Both the position numbers and the translations under genes were made by a program. Below, piece by piece: positions 28,890 to 38,700 of a DNA stretch of 64,000 nt. Each line of letters opens with the position of its first letter. Position 1 is the stretch's first letter. The stretch lies in NCBI GenBank assembly GCA_021648725.1, contig JAKISF010000003.1:1-64000 (forward strand), read 5' to 3'. Source of the stretch: Bacteroidales bacterium. GTDB lineage: Bacteria; Bacteroidota; Bacteroidia; Bacteroidales; JAADGE01. Under the pieces are notes generated by a model that saw only the letters and a program-made list of their open reading frames with translations, did not search any database and was not told where the DNA came from.

Positions 28890-29086
28890 AAAAAAAGAAA
28901 AAAGAAAGCATTTTGTAAGGCGGTGTAGAAGGGTGTCAAGGTTTTTGGATATTTATTTTATGCCTTTGAAAGTTATTAAAAGATAAACATAAAAAAAATA
29001 TTCAAAACCCGCAGGGCTTGACCTTGATGCCCTTGTGCGGTTGTATGTGCGTACCGCCTATCTTTGCTTTCCTTTTTTATTTTTTG
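28890..29086. repeat. Imperfect palindrome of about 197 bp
   Basis: The left arm 28890-28962 pairs with the right arm 28988-29086 in blocks: the A-rich/GAAAGC tract with GCTTTCC plus T-rich; AGGCGGT with ACCGCCT; AAGGGTGTCAAGG with CCTTGATGCCCTT (two mismatches); and TTTTTGGATATTTATTTTATG with CATAAAAAAAATATTCAAAA. The right arm has extra bases: one block near 29010-29021 and one near 29035-29052. The 25-bp centre is AT-rich. It would form a long cruciform or RNA hairpin. Confidence 0.7.
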
Positions 29087-29609
29087 TACCCTGCCAATTT
29101 AACTGCAACTTTATTTTAGTCTTTTTCTTTTAAACCGGATTAAAACAAATAACAACAAATACAATATCAAACTGATTGCCGGATAAAACATATTTTGGGG
29201 TGGTGGTCGGGGACGTGGGGGGACATTGGGGTTTGGCGTGTGTTTTTGCTGTGGATGGTGCGGTTGAGAACAGGTGGCTTTTGTGGATGAAAATATTTGG
29301 TTTGTTTTTTATGTGGGTAGATTGTGTGGTTGATAAAAAACAAGCCGGATATTTTAAGTGCGGTTGTAAAGCTGCCTGTGTGTGTAGCGGTGGGTTTTAT
29401 GATTTACTGAACGTAGTTTACGGAGAGAAGAAAATTAGAAAATCCAAGGAGCGATTGGTGGTTATGACTTGCAAAAAACATGACAAAACCGTGCGGTTGC
29501 AAACCTTATGTTTTTTCTGAATTGACTTTCTTATTGATGCTTGGGGCGCGTATGTGCAGCAATAATTAAGTTAATAGAAGAAAAACATTGTGCGGATGTA
29601 TTTGTGCGG

Positions 29610-29679
29610 GCTATTTAACATAGTTGACTTATGGGACAATTTTTCTTTGTTCCCATAAGACGCAATTATGTTAAATAGC
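29610..29679. repeat. Strong hairpin with attC-like terminal boxes
   Basis: GCTATTTAACATA (29610-29622) is perfectly complementary to TATGTTAAATAGC (29667-29679), and inside it CTTATGGGA (29628-29636) is perfectly complementary to TCCCATAAG (29651-29659), with TTG/CAA pairing between. The outer ends contain ATTTAAC and GTTAAAT, which fit the RYYYAAC and GTTRRRY boxes of integron attC sites, and the total length is in the attC range. No integron integrase is encoded here, and the pairing continues where attC sites usually have an unpaired spacer. Confidence 0.65.
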
Positions 29680-29848
29680 TTTGCAGCAATTTATTTGGCG
29701 TGTCTTTTTGTTTGTGTGGTTGGCAGCTCTTTGTTTTTTGGTTTTGCCTTTTGAGTTATTAAAAAATAAAACCGGAAAACAATGTGCTGCTTGTAGAGGT
29801 TGTACAAAAAGCATGACGGATAAATTGCGTGTGCGGTTGTGTGGGGAG

Positions 29849-30430
29849 TTAATGTGTCTTAAAGCTATTCCATTTTGGCTTAAAGTGTAATACTAATAGT
29901 ATTTCAGCCAGATGGAGTTTAAAGTTATGTGTTTTTTTATTAATATCTTTTTCAATACGATGAAAGTAAACTTTTAGATTTTCTATATTCGGATGTTTTT
30001 CATATAGAGGCATTAAGTTGTAGTGATATTCCTTTTCTTCCATGAGATTTGCCCATGTTGCAGACTCTTTATTTTTTCTGATTAAGTGGTCTGCCATTCT
30101 CCGTCTTAAATCTCTTGAAATCCCGATATAAACAGGGTTATTCTTTTTTGTTGCCGAATCTTGTTCTGAAAAAATATAAACACCCATTAATTCAGACAAT
30201 TCATCTTTGGAAAATTCATTAAAGGCTTTAATAAACTTTTCATCTTGAAAGAAATATTTATCAATATAATCACCTTTATATTTAGCTTTCTCCTTTTTAT
30301 ATAGTTTTCTTACAGGAACAGATTTATTTAATTCAATATTATCAACTAACTCTTTAATAAAGTCATTATAATCAATCTCCGGAAACGTTTCTTTGTCAAA
30401 ATTTTTACTCATTTTCTGTGTCATTATCAA
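29849..30430 (-). CDS. GIY-YIG nuclease-domain protein
   Basis: A 193-residue protein. The C-terminal two-thirds form a GIY-YIG domain: GVYIF (83-87), VYIGIS (100-105) followed by Arg residues (RDLRRRMADHL), and a later Glu in HLAEILLV that can bind the metal. The N-terminal 80 residues are helical and charged and match nothing I recognise. GIY-YIG enzymes cut DNA by a one-metal mechanism; here it may be a restriction or repair-like nuclease of the island. It is the last gene of the defence run, separated by about 90 bp from the small HTH gene. Confidence 0.82.
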   Translation of the reverse strand: MIMTQKMSKNFDKETFPEIDYNDFIKELVDNIELNKSVPVRKLYKKEKAKYKGDYIDKYFFQDEKFIKAFNEFSKDELSELMGVYIFSEQDSATKKNNPVYIGISRDLRRRMADHLIRKNKESATWANLMEEKEYHYNLMPLYEKHPNIENLKVYFHRIEKDINKKTHNFKLHLAEILLVLHFKPKWNSFKTH

Positions 30431-30523
30431 TAGGGTTTTTGCTAAATGTAAGCACCAATTTGAATTAAGCTATTCGATAAAACGTTTTCTTTGCCTATAT
30501 ATTTGGTAACGAAATCCTTTTCG

Positions 30524-30805
30524 CTACCAAAAGGTTTTGACATGAACTAATTTGTAATCAATCAGGCGTTTACCTTTTAGGACTTCGTAACCGTTTTTTG
30601 CTAATTCTTTTTCGTATTTGGACAGGTAGTTTTCAGCAGTTCGTTCGGTAATTTCAAAAAAATCGGCAATTTGTTTTTTAGTAAAGCGAAACTCGCTTTC
30701 GTATAAAACACCCCTTAAACCTACTGCATTCTGTATTTCCTGAACTGCATATTTATTGTTCAGTATATTTTGTCTTACTATTTTTGAGTTTGTTAAATCT
30801 TTCAT
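30524..30805 (-). CDS. Small HTH DNA-binding protein
   Basis: A 93-residue protein with a central helix-turn-helix (FTKKQIADFFEITERTAENYLSKYEKEL). The first part (QEIQNAVGLRGVLYESEFRFT) is a conserved lead-in seen in small Bacteroidota DNA-binding proteins. It begins 3 bp after mcrC and may regulate the run of genes upstream of it, or be a leftover of a toxin-antitoxin unit. No toxin partner is adjacent. Confidence 0.65.
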   Translation of the reverse strand: MKDLTNSKIVRQNILNNKYAVQEIQNAVGLRGVLYESEFRFTKKQIADFFEITERTAENYLSKYEKELAKNGYEVLKGKRLIDYKLVHVKTFW

Positions 30806-30808
30806 TTT

Positions 30809-32101
30809 TTATTCTTTTATTACCGGTAGCTTTATACCTATTTTAAACATTTGAACAAATTCTTTGATTTCGTTTGATTCGTCATTCAGGTTAATTTCAT
30901 TGAAATTTTCTATACCGGATTCTTGATTCGGATAAATTATCAGACAATCAATTATTTCATTATGGTCTTTTTCTAATTTATTGTAAACAGATTTAAGCCG
31001 GGCATAACCACTTACTTGTCTCATGTCTATGTTTTTAAAATGTGAATCATATGCAGGCTTGTATTTTGCATCAATTACCATTTTGTATTCATTGCTGTTG
31101 AGTAAAAAGTCTAATTCATTTCCGAGATATGTGTAATGATAATTTACATGATTTCCGAATTTGTCTTTTAATAAACCGAGTGTGTACAATTCAAATAGTT
31201 TACTCATATCAATCCAAAACGGTGGTATTTTAGCTTTTTCTTTATTGTTAATGTTGTTTACAGAATAACCGAATCGTTTTAATATCCATAATGCCAACTT
31301 CACAGCTTCTTTATATTCGGAATATATTGCATTTGATTTTATTTGCTTTATTTCATTGAAACTTACATCTTCACTGACCTGAACAAATGCCGGATTAATA
31401 TATCCGAACAGTTCGTTGTAATTATTATTTATACCGGACATGTTTTGACCGGATAAATATTTCTGTACAAAAGTTAATGCTTTTTTCAGTAATCTGTTTT
31501 CAATGTTGTTAATTCCAAACTCATCATAAGTACAGACCGTATTTAAATTTTTACTTTTAAAGTGGTTTTGTTTTATTGTTTCAGCAATATTAATCTTTCC
31601 TTTTACTTTTCCGAATAAGTTATCTGTTTTTCTGTAATATGATTTTTTAAGCCCTTTTTTTACAATTTCTTTTATGATTTTAATAAAATGAATTGCAAGC
31701 AATGGTGTAAGAAGGTCTTGATGTTTTTCTATTTCAACCGGTTTTGATTCAAACCTAATATCATATAAATCATTTGTGTGTTTATACACTTCCGGATGAT
31801 TTAAGGCATGGAACAGCATATTTATGTAATTTAACCGAACGCCTTCTTTGTTTAATTTCGGTTCGACAACTATAATTTTGTTGTCTGTTATCCAATCAAT
31901 ACCTATGTAATAGCTTGTGTGGAGAGTATTGTTGCTTTTGAGTTCAACACATCGTTTTTCTTTATTGTTTTTGAAATATACAGATGAGTTTATATCCCCG
32001 ACTTTTTCATTCGGGATTTGCTCACCATGCGGATATTTATGATGCTCTGTAAAAACTTTATTTAAAAACAAATCAATCATATTAAACTGAAAGTTTTTCA
32101 A
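30809..32101 (-). CDS. mcrC: McrC-type nuclease subunit of the McrBC system
   Basis: A 430-residue McrC. The N-terminal half is the conserved McrC body. The C-terminal PD-(D/E)XK core is ELDFLL (Asp331) and MVIDAKYK (Asp344, Lys346), with FELYTLG (Glu304) before it. With McrB it cuts DNA carrying modified cytosines (known for E. coli McrBC). Its start overlaps the mcrB end by 20 bp, so the two are translationally coupled. Confidence 0.9.
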   Translation of the reverse strand: MKNFQFNMIDLFLNKVFTEHHKYPHGEQIPNEKVGDINSSVYFKNNKEKRCVELKSNNTLHTSYYIGIDWITDNKIIVVEPKLNKEGVRLNYINMLFHALNHPEVYKHTNDLYDIRFESKPVEIEKHQDLLTPLLAIHFIKIIKEIVKKGLKKSYYRKTDNLFGKVKGKINIAETIKQNHFKSKNLNTVCTYDEFGINNIENRLLKKALTFVQKYLSGQNMSGINNNYNELFGYINPAFVQVSEDVSFNEIKQIKSNAIYSEYKEAVKLALWILKRFGYSVNNINNKEKAKIPPFWIDMSKLFELYTLGLLKDKFGNHVNYHYTYLGNELDFLLNSNEYKMVIDAKYKPAYDSHFKNIDMRQVSGYARLKSVYNKLEKDHNEIIDCLIIYPNQESGIENFNEINLNDESNEIKEFVQMFKIGIKLPVIKE

Positions 32102-34001
32102 TTATTTCTTTTGCACTTTCCAAAAGAACTCCGTCTTTTAAGTATTCATTGAGAATAGGTTTTATTTCATATTCAAGTCTCATGTTTAAGTTTTTTTCCT
32201 CTCCCATAAAATAACTGTGCCCAACCATTACATCCAAAGGGTTAAATTCTTGTGAAAGATGTAACGAACGCTCCGGATTATCTTTATTGTTTTCATAATC
32301 ATTGCAAAACAGTTCAGTCATTTTGATAAATAAATTCTGACCTTTTTCTGTTTCGATAATTGTTTTATCCGGATTAATATTTACGAAAGCAAAGCGTCTT
32401 CGAATTGCATAATCTATATGCCCGACACTTCTGTCTGCCGTATTCATAGTGCCTATAATGAATAAGTTCTTCGGTAAGGTAATCTGTTTGCTTTCCGGAT
32501 TGTCATCATCATCATCATCATATAAAGCATACATACTTTCAACCGTTGTTTCTTCCGGATTGTTTTCATCGTAACGGTATTCGAGGGCATATATTAATTC
32601 ACCGAGAACAGCCGGAAGATTCGCTCTGTTTATTTCATCGATAATGAGGACGAAATTTGCTTTGGGGCTGTCGAGTGCTTTTTGAGCAAATTTTGCTAAA
32701 ACTTTATTCTTTACACTGTATTGAATCCTATTTTCATCATCAGTTTCTACGGTTATACCTCTTACAAAATCTTCATAAGTATATGCCGGATGAAATTGAA
32801 TTACCTTATATTCTCCATTTGTTAATATTTGATTTTTCTCAATTTTAACCGGAACTTTTAAATCAAATTTGTCAAAAAGGAAGAACATAAATTCAAAATT
32901 TGTTATATCAACACTGTATTCTTTCTTCTTCTGTAAAAATAAGTCTTGAACTTTCTTGTTTTTTTCCAGTAATGAAATACCTTCCGGAGAAATATCGAAT
33001 AACTTTAAAACATTATCAATAAATTCTTCTTTACTTATAGGGAAATAAATGTCAGGGTGGTAGCTGTGGAGAATTTTGAGAACTAAACCTTTGCTTAAAT
33101 ATTTAATTGTTTTTTCCGGATTGATATTCTCTGCAATAGTATGAAGTTGTTCTCCAATCATTTTTATTGCTGTATCATCATCATGGTTTTTCAGAAATGC
33201 ACTTTTTCTAAATTCTTCTTTTGATTTGCTCCAATAAATTTTAAATTTTGTTGCAGGACCTGTATATTTTCCAAGATGTTCCAAGCCATATTCAATCCAC
33301 CATGAGAATGTTTGAGAACCAAAACCTAAAACATAATTGTCTAATTCAATTTCTTTTAGTTTATCTTTCGGGAACTCTTTTTGAAACGTTTCCAATAAAG
33401 TGTTTTGTTTTTTTCTAAACTTGATAGTTTCTTTATCCGGATTGAATGATTTAAAAAACTCATTAATAATTAGCAAAGGACTTCCTAATTTTACCGGTTT
33501 TGTTAATTGTTTTGCTACTTCTTTTGCTGTGAAAGTTTTACCTGTTCCCGGAGCACCTTGCAGAATAATTTGATGCTTTAATTTTAACAAATTATTAATT
33601 TCTTTCATTCTTTCGTTTTTGTTTAGGATATTCATATAATTTACCACATACTCAAACATCTTATCTTGTCTCATAAATTCAATAGTTTTGCGGTATGAAA
33701 TACCGTCAAAATCTTTTGGTAAGGAATCATTTTTTAACCAATTTACATTAAATGAAAACCAGCTGTTTTTTGATATAACTATACCAATCCCTTTCAGTTT
33801 AGTGAAAGTTATTGAATGATTTTTCCCTTTTGTTGAACTTGATTTCATTATTATAATGTCACCAATTTCAACTTGATTCAAATATCTCTCATTTTGATTA
33901 TTATCATTTGCGGCATAACCGTCATACCAAACACTTTCTTTTATAAAACTATCTGATACATCTTTACCTTCGAATGATGCTCCTACTGCCCAATAATTCA
34001 T
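32082..34001 (-). CDS. mcrB: McrB-type AAA+ GTPase/ATPase with N-terminal EVE-like domain
   Basis: A 639-residue McrB. Residues 1-105 (MNYWAVGASFEGKD, QVEIGDIIIMKSS, GIGIVIS) look like an EVE/PUA-like domain that reads modified bases. The AAA+ domain has Walker A GAPGTGKT (149-156), a roughly 240-residue helical insert, Walker B LIIDEINRANLP (452-463) and the McrB signature MNTADRS (519-525). A run of six Asp (495-500) stems from an ATC triplet repeat. It overlaps the RhuM gene by 4 bp (ATGA) and mcrC by 20 bp, so all three form one operon. The insert between Walker A and B is longer than in E. coli McrB. Confidence 0.92.
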   Translation of the reverse strand: MNYWAVGASFEGKDVSDSFIKESVWYDGYAANDNNQNERYLNQVEIGDIIIMKSSSTKGKNHSITFTKLKGIGIVISKNSWFSFNVNWLKNDSLPKDFDGISYRKTIEFMRQDKMFEYVVNYMNILNKNERMKEINNLLKLKHQIILQGAPGTGKTFTAKEVAKQLTKPVKLGSPLLIINEFFKSFNPDKETIKFRKKQNTLLETFQKEFPKDKLKEIELDNYVLGFGSQTFSWWIEYGLEHLGKYTGPATKFKIYWSKSKEEFRKSAFLKNHDDDTAIKMIGEQLHTIAENINPEKTIKYLSKGLVLKILHSYHPDIYFPISKEEFIDNVLKLFDISPEGISLLEKNKKVQDLFLQKKKEYSVDITNFEFMFFLFDKFDLKVPVKIEKNQILTNGEYKVIQFHPAYTYEDFVRGITVETDDENRIQYSVKNKVLAKFAQKALDSPKANFVLIIDEINRANLPAVLGELIYALEYRYDENNPEETTVESMYALYDDDDDDNPESKQITLPKNLFIIGTMNTADRSVGHIDYAIRRRFAFVNINPDKTIIETEKGQNLFIKMTELFCNDYENNKDNPERSLHLSQEFNPLDVMVGHSYFMGEEKNLNMRLEYEIKPILNEYLKDGVLLESAKEIIEKLSV

Positions 34002-35029
34002 GATTTATTATTTTTTAATGATTTTATCATTTTGTCGAAATCGGATTCTATTTTTTGGGTTTTGTTGAATTTGTCGTATTCTTGAAATGCTTTATTTTCT
34101 GCTTGTTTGGCAGATGTTTTTCCTTTGCCTTCTAAAACTTTGTATTCGTTAAATTCAAGGAACTTGTTAATACTACCGGCAAATTGTTCCATTGTAAAGG
34201 CATTGCGAGTTTCAATGATTCTTTCAATGTAATCAAAGAAACTTGTGATTGTACGTTCTAAACCTTTAATTTCTTTTTTTGATAAGTAGTTTTTTGCAAT
34301 TTTAGCATCTGATTTTAATATTCTTCCTTCGGGTGAGTTTTTCCAAGTTTGCAGCCCCATAAATTCTTTACCGGAATCGACTTTGGTGTATATTATTTCT
34401 GCTGCGGTTTGTCCGGTTATGGCAAAATGGAATTTGTTTTGAACCGTAGCATAAAATATTTTTGTAATTTCAGATTTTGAATCGTAATCAATACTGCATT
34501 CTTGAAAAATATCTGTTATTTGTTGGTAAATTCTGCGTTCGCTTGCACGTATCGAACGAACCCTTTCAAGTAGTTCTTTGAAATAATCTTTACCGAAATA
34601 ACGTCCGTTTTTAAGCCGGTCGTCATCCAGTATAAAGCCTTTTATAATGTATTCTTTCAGGGTTTTGGTTGCCCAAATTCTAAACTGTGTTGCTTGCCTT
34701 GAATTTACCCTGTAACCGACTGAAATTATGGCATCAAGATTGTAAAATTCAAGATTACGTTTAACCTCTCTGTTGCCTTCTTTTTGAACTGTTTCCAAAA
34801 TGGAAATAGTTGCATCTTTCTCTAACTCTCCTGTTTCGAAGATGTTGTTCAAATGTTTTGATATTGCCGGCACATTTACACCGAATAAATTTGCTATTGA
34901 CTTTTGTGTGAGCCAAACGCTTTCGTTGTTTAAAATGACTTCTACTTTTATATTGCCTTCCGGAGCGGTGTATAGTAAGAAATCTGTTATTTCGTCTTTG
35001 GGGCTTATTTTTTTTGGTAGCTTTTCCAT
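33998..35029 (-). CDS. RhuM-family protein
   Basis: A 343-residue protein with the RhuM hallmark: VWLTQKSIANLFGVNVPAISKHL (a DNA-binding-like start; residues about 36-58), YNLDAIISVGYRVNSRQATQFRIWATK, and a helical C-terminus. RhuM was named from a Salmonella pathogenicity island, but the family is very often embedded in type I restriction loci. The biochemical role is unknown. Here it lies between the type I restriction block and McrBC and overlaps mcrB by 4 bp. Confidence 0.85.
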   Translation of the reverse strand: MEKLPKKISPKDEITDFLLYTAPEGNIKVEVILNNESVWLTQKSIANLFGVNVPAISKHLNNIFETGELEKDATISILETVQKEGNREVKRNLEFYNLDAIISVGYRVNSRQATQFRIWATKTLKEYIIKGFILDDDRLKNGRYFGKDYFKELLERVRSIRASERRIYQQITDIFQECSIDYDSKSEITKIFYATVQNKFHFAITGQTAAEIIYTKVDSGKEFMGLQTWKNSPEGRILKSDAKIAKNYLSKKEIKGLERTITSFFDYIERIIETRNAFTMEQFAGSINKFLEFNEYKVLEGKGKTSAKQAENKAFQEYDKFNKTQKIESDFDKMIKSLKNNKS

Positions 35030-35077
35030 TAATTTTTATTTGGTTTTTGTGTTGTATTTAATTTTATATTCGTTAGA

Positions 35078-35752
35078 CTATAAATCAATTTCTAAAAGTT
35101 CACCGTTTTCTTTTAACCAGTTTTTTGCTTTTTCGTAATCCGGATGTTGGATAGATACTATATTCCAAAATTCAGGAGTGTGGTTTGGTTCGATTAAATG
35201 TGTCAGTTCGTGTATTACAATATATTTTATTACATACATAGGTGCTTTAATAAGCCTCCAATTAAAGTTTAAATTGTTTTTTGGTGTGCAAGAACCCCAT
35301 CTGTATTTTATATCTGAAATAAATATTTTATTGTATTTTACTCCTATGTGCTCTGAAAATTCTTTTGCAATTTTATTAATTTTTGCTTTTGCTTTTTCTT
35401 TATACCATTCTTTAAATAATTTATATGCTTTATTTTGGTTCTTTTTAGATATAGAAAAATTATAATTAAATTCAATTCCTTTAATGTCTTCTTCTATAAT
35501 ATTTAGTTTGTAATTTTTACCGAGATATAGTAATGTTTCACCGGAAACAAATTCTTTTTGATTTTTATGTTCCGGATATTTCTTACCGTGGTTTATCTTC
35601 TCAAACAGCCAAAGTTTCTTTTTCTCAATTATTTCATCAATTTTTTCCTTTGAAGTGTTTATAGGTGCTCTTACAATAATTGACCGGTCACGTTCAACTG
35701 AAATATTGAGTGTCTTCCTTTTGCTGTATATGAGTTTATAATCAATATTCAT
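35078..35752 (-). CDS. YgjP-like zinc metallopeptidase-domain protein
   Basis: A 224-residue protein of the YgjP/DUF45 type: RWGSC (151-155) followed by VIHELTHLIEPNHTPEFW, with HELTH at 181-185 and a third His at 191. The length and the RWGSC-HExxH-PNH order match the family. Such genes are frequent partners of type I restriction systems; their substrate is not known to me. The start codon overlaps the hsdR stop (ATGA), so it is translated with hsdR. Confidence 0.85.
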   Translation of the reverse strand: MNIDYKLIYSKRKTLNISVERDRSIIVRAPINTSKEKIDEIIEKKKLWLFEKINHGKKYPEHKNQKEFVSGETLLYLGKNYKLNIIEEDIKGIEFNYNFSISKKNQNKAYKLFKEWYKEKAKAKINKIAKEFSEHIGVKYNKIFISDIKYRWGSCTPKNNLNFNWRLIKAPMYVIKYIVIHELTHLIEPNHTPEFWNIVSIQHPDYEKAKNWLKENGELLEIDL

Positions 35753-38700
35753 CAGTCGGCAATAATTTTAAAGTGATTTGTTTTTGCAAGTTCCATTATT
35801 CTTGAAATTAATTGTTTCCTGTTTTTTACAATATTCGGCAATTTATTAAAACGTGGAGATAAAAACATTTTTTGTAATTCTTCTTTCAGTTTATTTTGTG
35901 CAGGGATGGCATCCCAAAAGCCGGTTAATTTCAGTTCGGTATTTAAAAGATTAAAAACATTCAGAGTCAGGTTTACATTTTGGCTAATTTCATCTTCTGA
36001 AAGTTTTTTATTATCAAAGATTTCAGCCTTGAAGATATTGAAAAACGGCATTTGTTTTTTTCTGTCAAGACCAAAAGTGAGTTCTTTTTCTCTTTTCGCA
36101 ATTTTCTTTCGGAGTTTTTCAAGTTCTTCATAAATCTTTTTCCAGTTTCCTTTGAAATTCTTAAATATTTCTAATAAAGCTTTTGAGAATGAAGCAAAAA
36201 GTTCCGGGTCTTCATTAATATTAACTTCAATATAGTCCCTTATTGCATGCTCTACTTCTGCCGCTTTTGTTTTTTCTCTTTTCCTTTTCTTAACATTCTT
36301 TTGAAAATCGTCATCCATTATTGAAATCGGAGCTACTTTTTGGTCAATTCCTTTTGATTTCAGAAAGTCATCTGCAATTGCACGGAGTTTATCCGGAATG
36401 CCTCGCATACTTAATCTGTCATCATGAAAATGCTTGTGAGCTAAAATATTTATTTCCAGTAAATTTTTATAATCATTAAAATAATCTAATGCTTCTTTTT
36501 GCGGTAGAACATTATTAAAGGCAGAGGTTAATTTTTGAAATGCAAGAATATATTCAAAACGAATTTCTTCATCATAGAATGTATCAAAAAATGCTTCGGG
36601 GTCAGAAAAATCAGTAAGGCCATGTTTTTCCAGTAATTCAAAAATTTCTTTATGTGAACTTTTCAGTTCTTTTAAACTTTCTTCTCTGTTGCTTAATGCA
36701 TCAGTGATTTCTTTCAGTTCTCGTTCACTGTAACTGTCCAATGCTCTTTTTAAATGATGACCTACACCAACATAGTCAATAACAAAACCGACATCTTTTC
36801 CTTCCGGACCAACTCTGTTTACTCTTGCAATTGCTTGCAAAAGATTATGTGCTATAATTACTGTATCAAGATATAATACTTGTTCAATCGGTGCATCAAA
36901 GCCGGTAAGTAACATGCTTTTAACAATTATAATTCCTACATTACCATCTGTTTTTTTTTCATTTGAACCGAAAGGTTTCTTAAACCGTTTAATACTTTTA
37001 TCGTGATAGGATTTATTTGTAAATGCTTTTAAATGTGGTTTATCATTGTTTTTTCCGGATACTATTACAGCCGTTTCAAGTTTTTTAAGTCTTTCAATGT
37101 TTATTGAATACGGATTGTTTTTCTCTAAATTCAATATCTCACTTTTCAAAGCATCATCTAATGCTGATTTATATCTTACGGCTGCTTCTCTTGAATTTGC
37201 AACAATTTGAGCTTTAAAACCATTTGTAAAAATATATTCGGTATAATGCTTAATAATATCTTTTGCTTTTTCTTTAATTGTTTCTTTTGCTTCGAGATAG
37301 GCATTTCTTGTACCATAACCTAAAATTTGAAGTCTTTCGGTTAATTTATATTCACTGAATACATCTGAAAAACGTTTATCCATTTTTTCGGTTTCAGGAA
37401 TTTCGGCGTTATGGGTTCTGCCTTCATATACTATTTCAAGAGTTACACCATCATCAATGGCTGTTTGCATGGTATATTTGTCAATATAATCACCATAGCT
37501 TTTTTCAGTTTTATCTATCGGTGTACCGGTATATGCAATACGACTTGCATTAGGAATTGCTTTGTCTAAATTTGCACCGAGTAATGAATACTGTGAACGG
37601 TGAGCTTCATCAGTCATTGTTAAAATTTTATGACTTTCGTTCAGGGTTGGGAAAATAGTGTTAAAATCTTGTTCCTGAAATTTATGTATCATTGCCATTA
37701 CCATATCAGGCGTATCGTTTGAGAGTAATACTCTTAATTGCTCCATGCTGTCGGCAACATTAACAGAAAAACCAATGTTGCTTGCAGTTTCATTTAATTG
37801 GTCTTCAAGCTGTGTACGGTCAGTAATAAACACAATTTTCCAATCGGCAAAGTATGATTTTAAACGCATTTCTCGAACCATAAACATCATTGTAAGCGAC
37901 TTACCGGAGCCTTGCGTGTGCCAAATAATCCCGCTTCTTTCATCTTTGTTTTTACCGGACAGCAAACGTTCTACTGATTTTTTTACGGCTTTGAATTGTT
38001 GATATCTGCCTACAATTTTTATTGTTTTACCTTCTTCATTTGTGTTAAAGATTGTAAAGGTTTGAATAATATCTAATAAATTGTTTTTATCCAACATTCC
38101 TGCTACCATTCTTCTTTGGTCGTTGGGAGATGATTTGCCGTGTTTTAATTCATTTAATGTTTTTGGATAAGGGTCTGACCAACGGTAAAAATGTTTTTCG
38201 TTATGGGTTGTTATTGTCCCGAATTTTGCATTTAGGCTATCGGTTATTATTACAAATTGATTGTAAAAGAACAATTCTTGATTTCCTTCACCTTTTGAAT
38301 TTCTTTGTTCTGAATATCGCATTAACTGGTCTATTGCTTCACCCATTGAATCTTTTACTTTGGGGGATTTACATTCAACCGTTACTATCGGCAAGCCGTT
38401 AATAAACAAAATTATATCCGGAACGATATGATGTTCTGTTCCGGGAATTTTGACTTTAAATTGTGATATAGCCGTAAATGTATTATTTGTCGGATTTGTA
38501 AAGTCAATATACTTAACCGTAGGACTTATTTCACCGGTTTCTTCATTTACATCTGTTATTGTGTTTTCGAGCAATAGGTCTAAAACAAATTTATTGCTTT
38601 CAATTAAACCGGATTTATTAAAGGTTGTTATTCTATGAACCAAGCTGTCGAGTTGCTTATCTGTTAAGAAAGGATTTATTTTTCTTAATGAGTTTTCTAA

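Larger units (their letters stand above)
28732..29848. other. 1.1-kb gene-free, repeat-rich segment
   Basis: No credible coding frame is present: the two open frames (29176-29520 and 29681-29890, plus strand) encode Trp/Cys/Val-rich strings without family features, as expected from G/T-rich DNA. The segment holds a purine tract, a long imperfect palindrome (28890-29086), five TGCGGTTG copies (28980-29840), a duplicated TTTGGCGTGT motif, and a strong hairpin (29610-29679). Its composition, G and T much above C on the plus strand from about 29185, is unlike the rest of the window. Confidence 0.6.

Noticed and set aside
29176-29890. Open frames of 114 and 69 codons in the G/T-rich zone
   Set aside because: The translations are Trp/Cys/Val-rich with no domain pattern, follow directly from base bias, and the second one overlaps the end of the GIY-YIG gene on the other strand.
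32505-32520. ATC triplet repeat as a phase-variable tract in mcrB
   Set aside because: Triplet changes keep the frame and only alter an Asp run in a loop after Walker B, so on/off switching is not expected.
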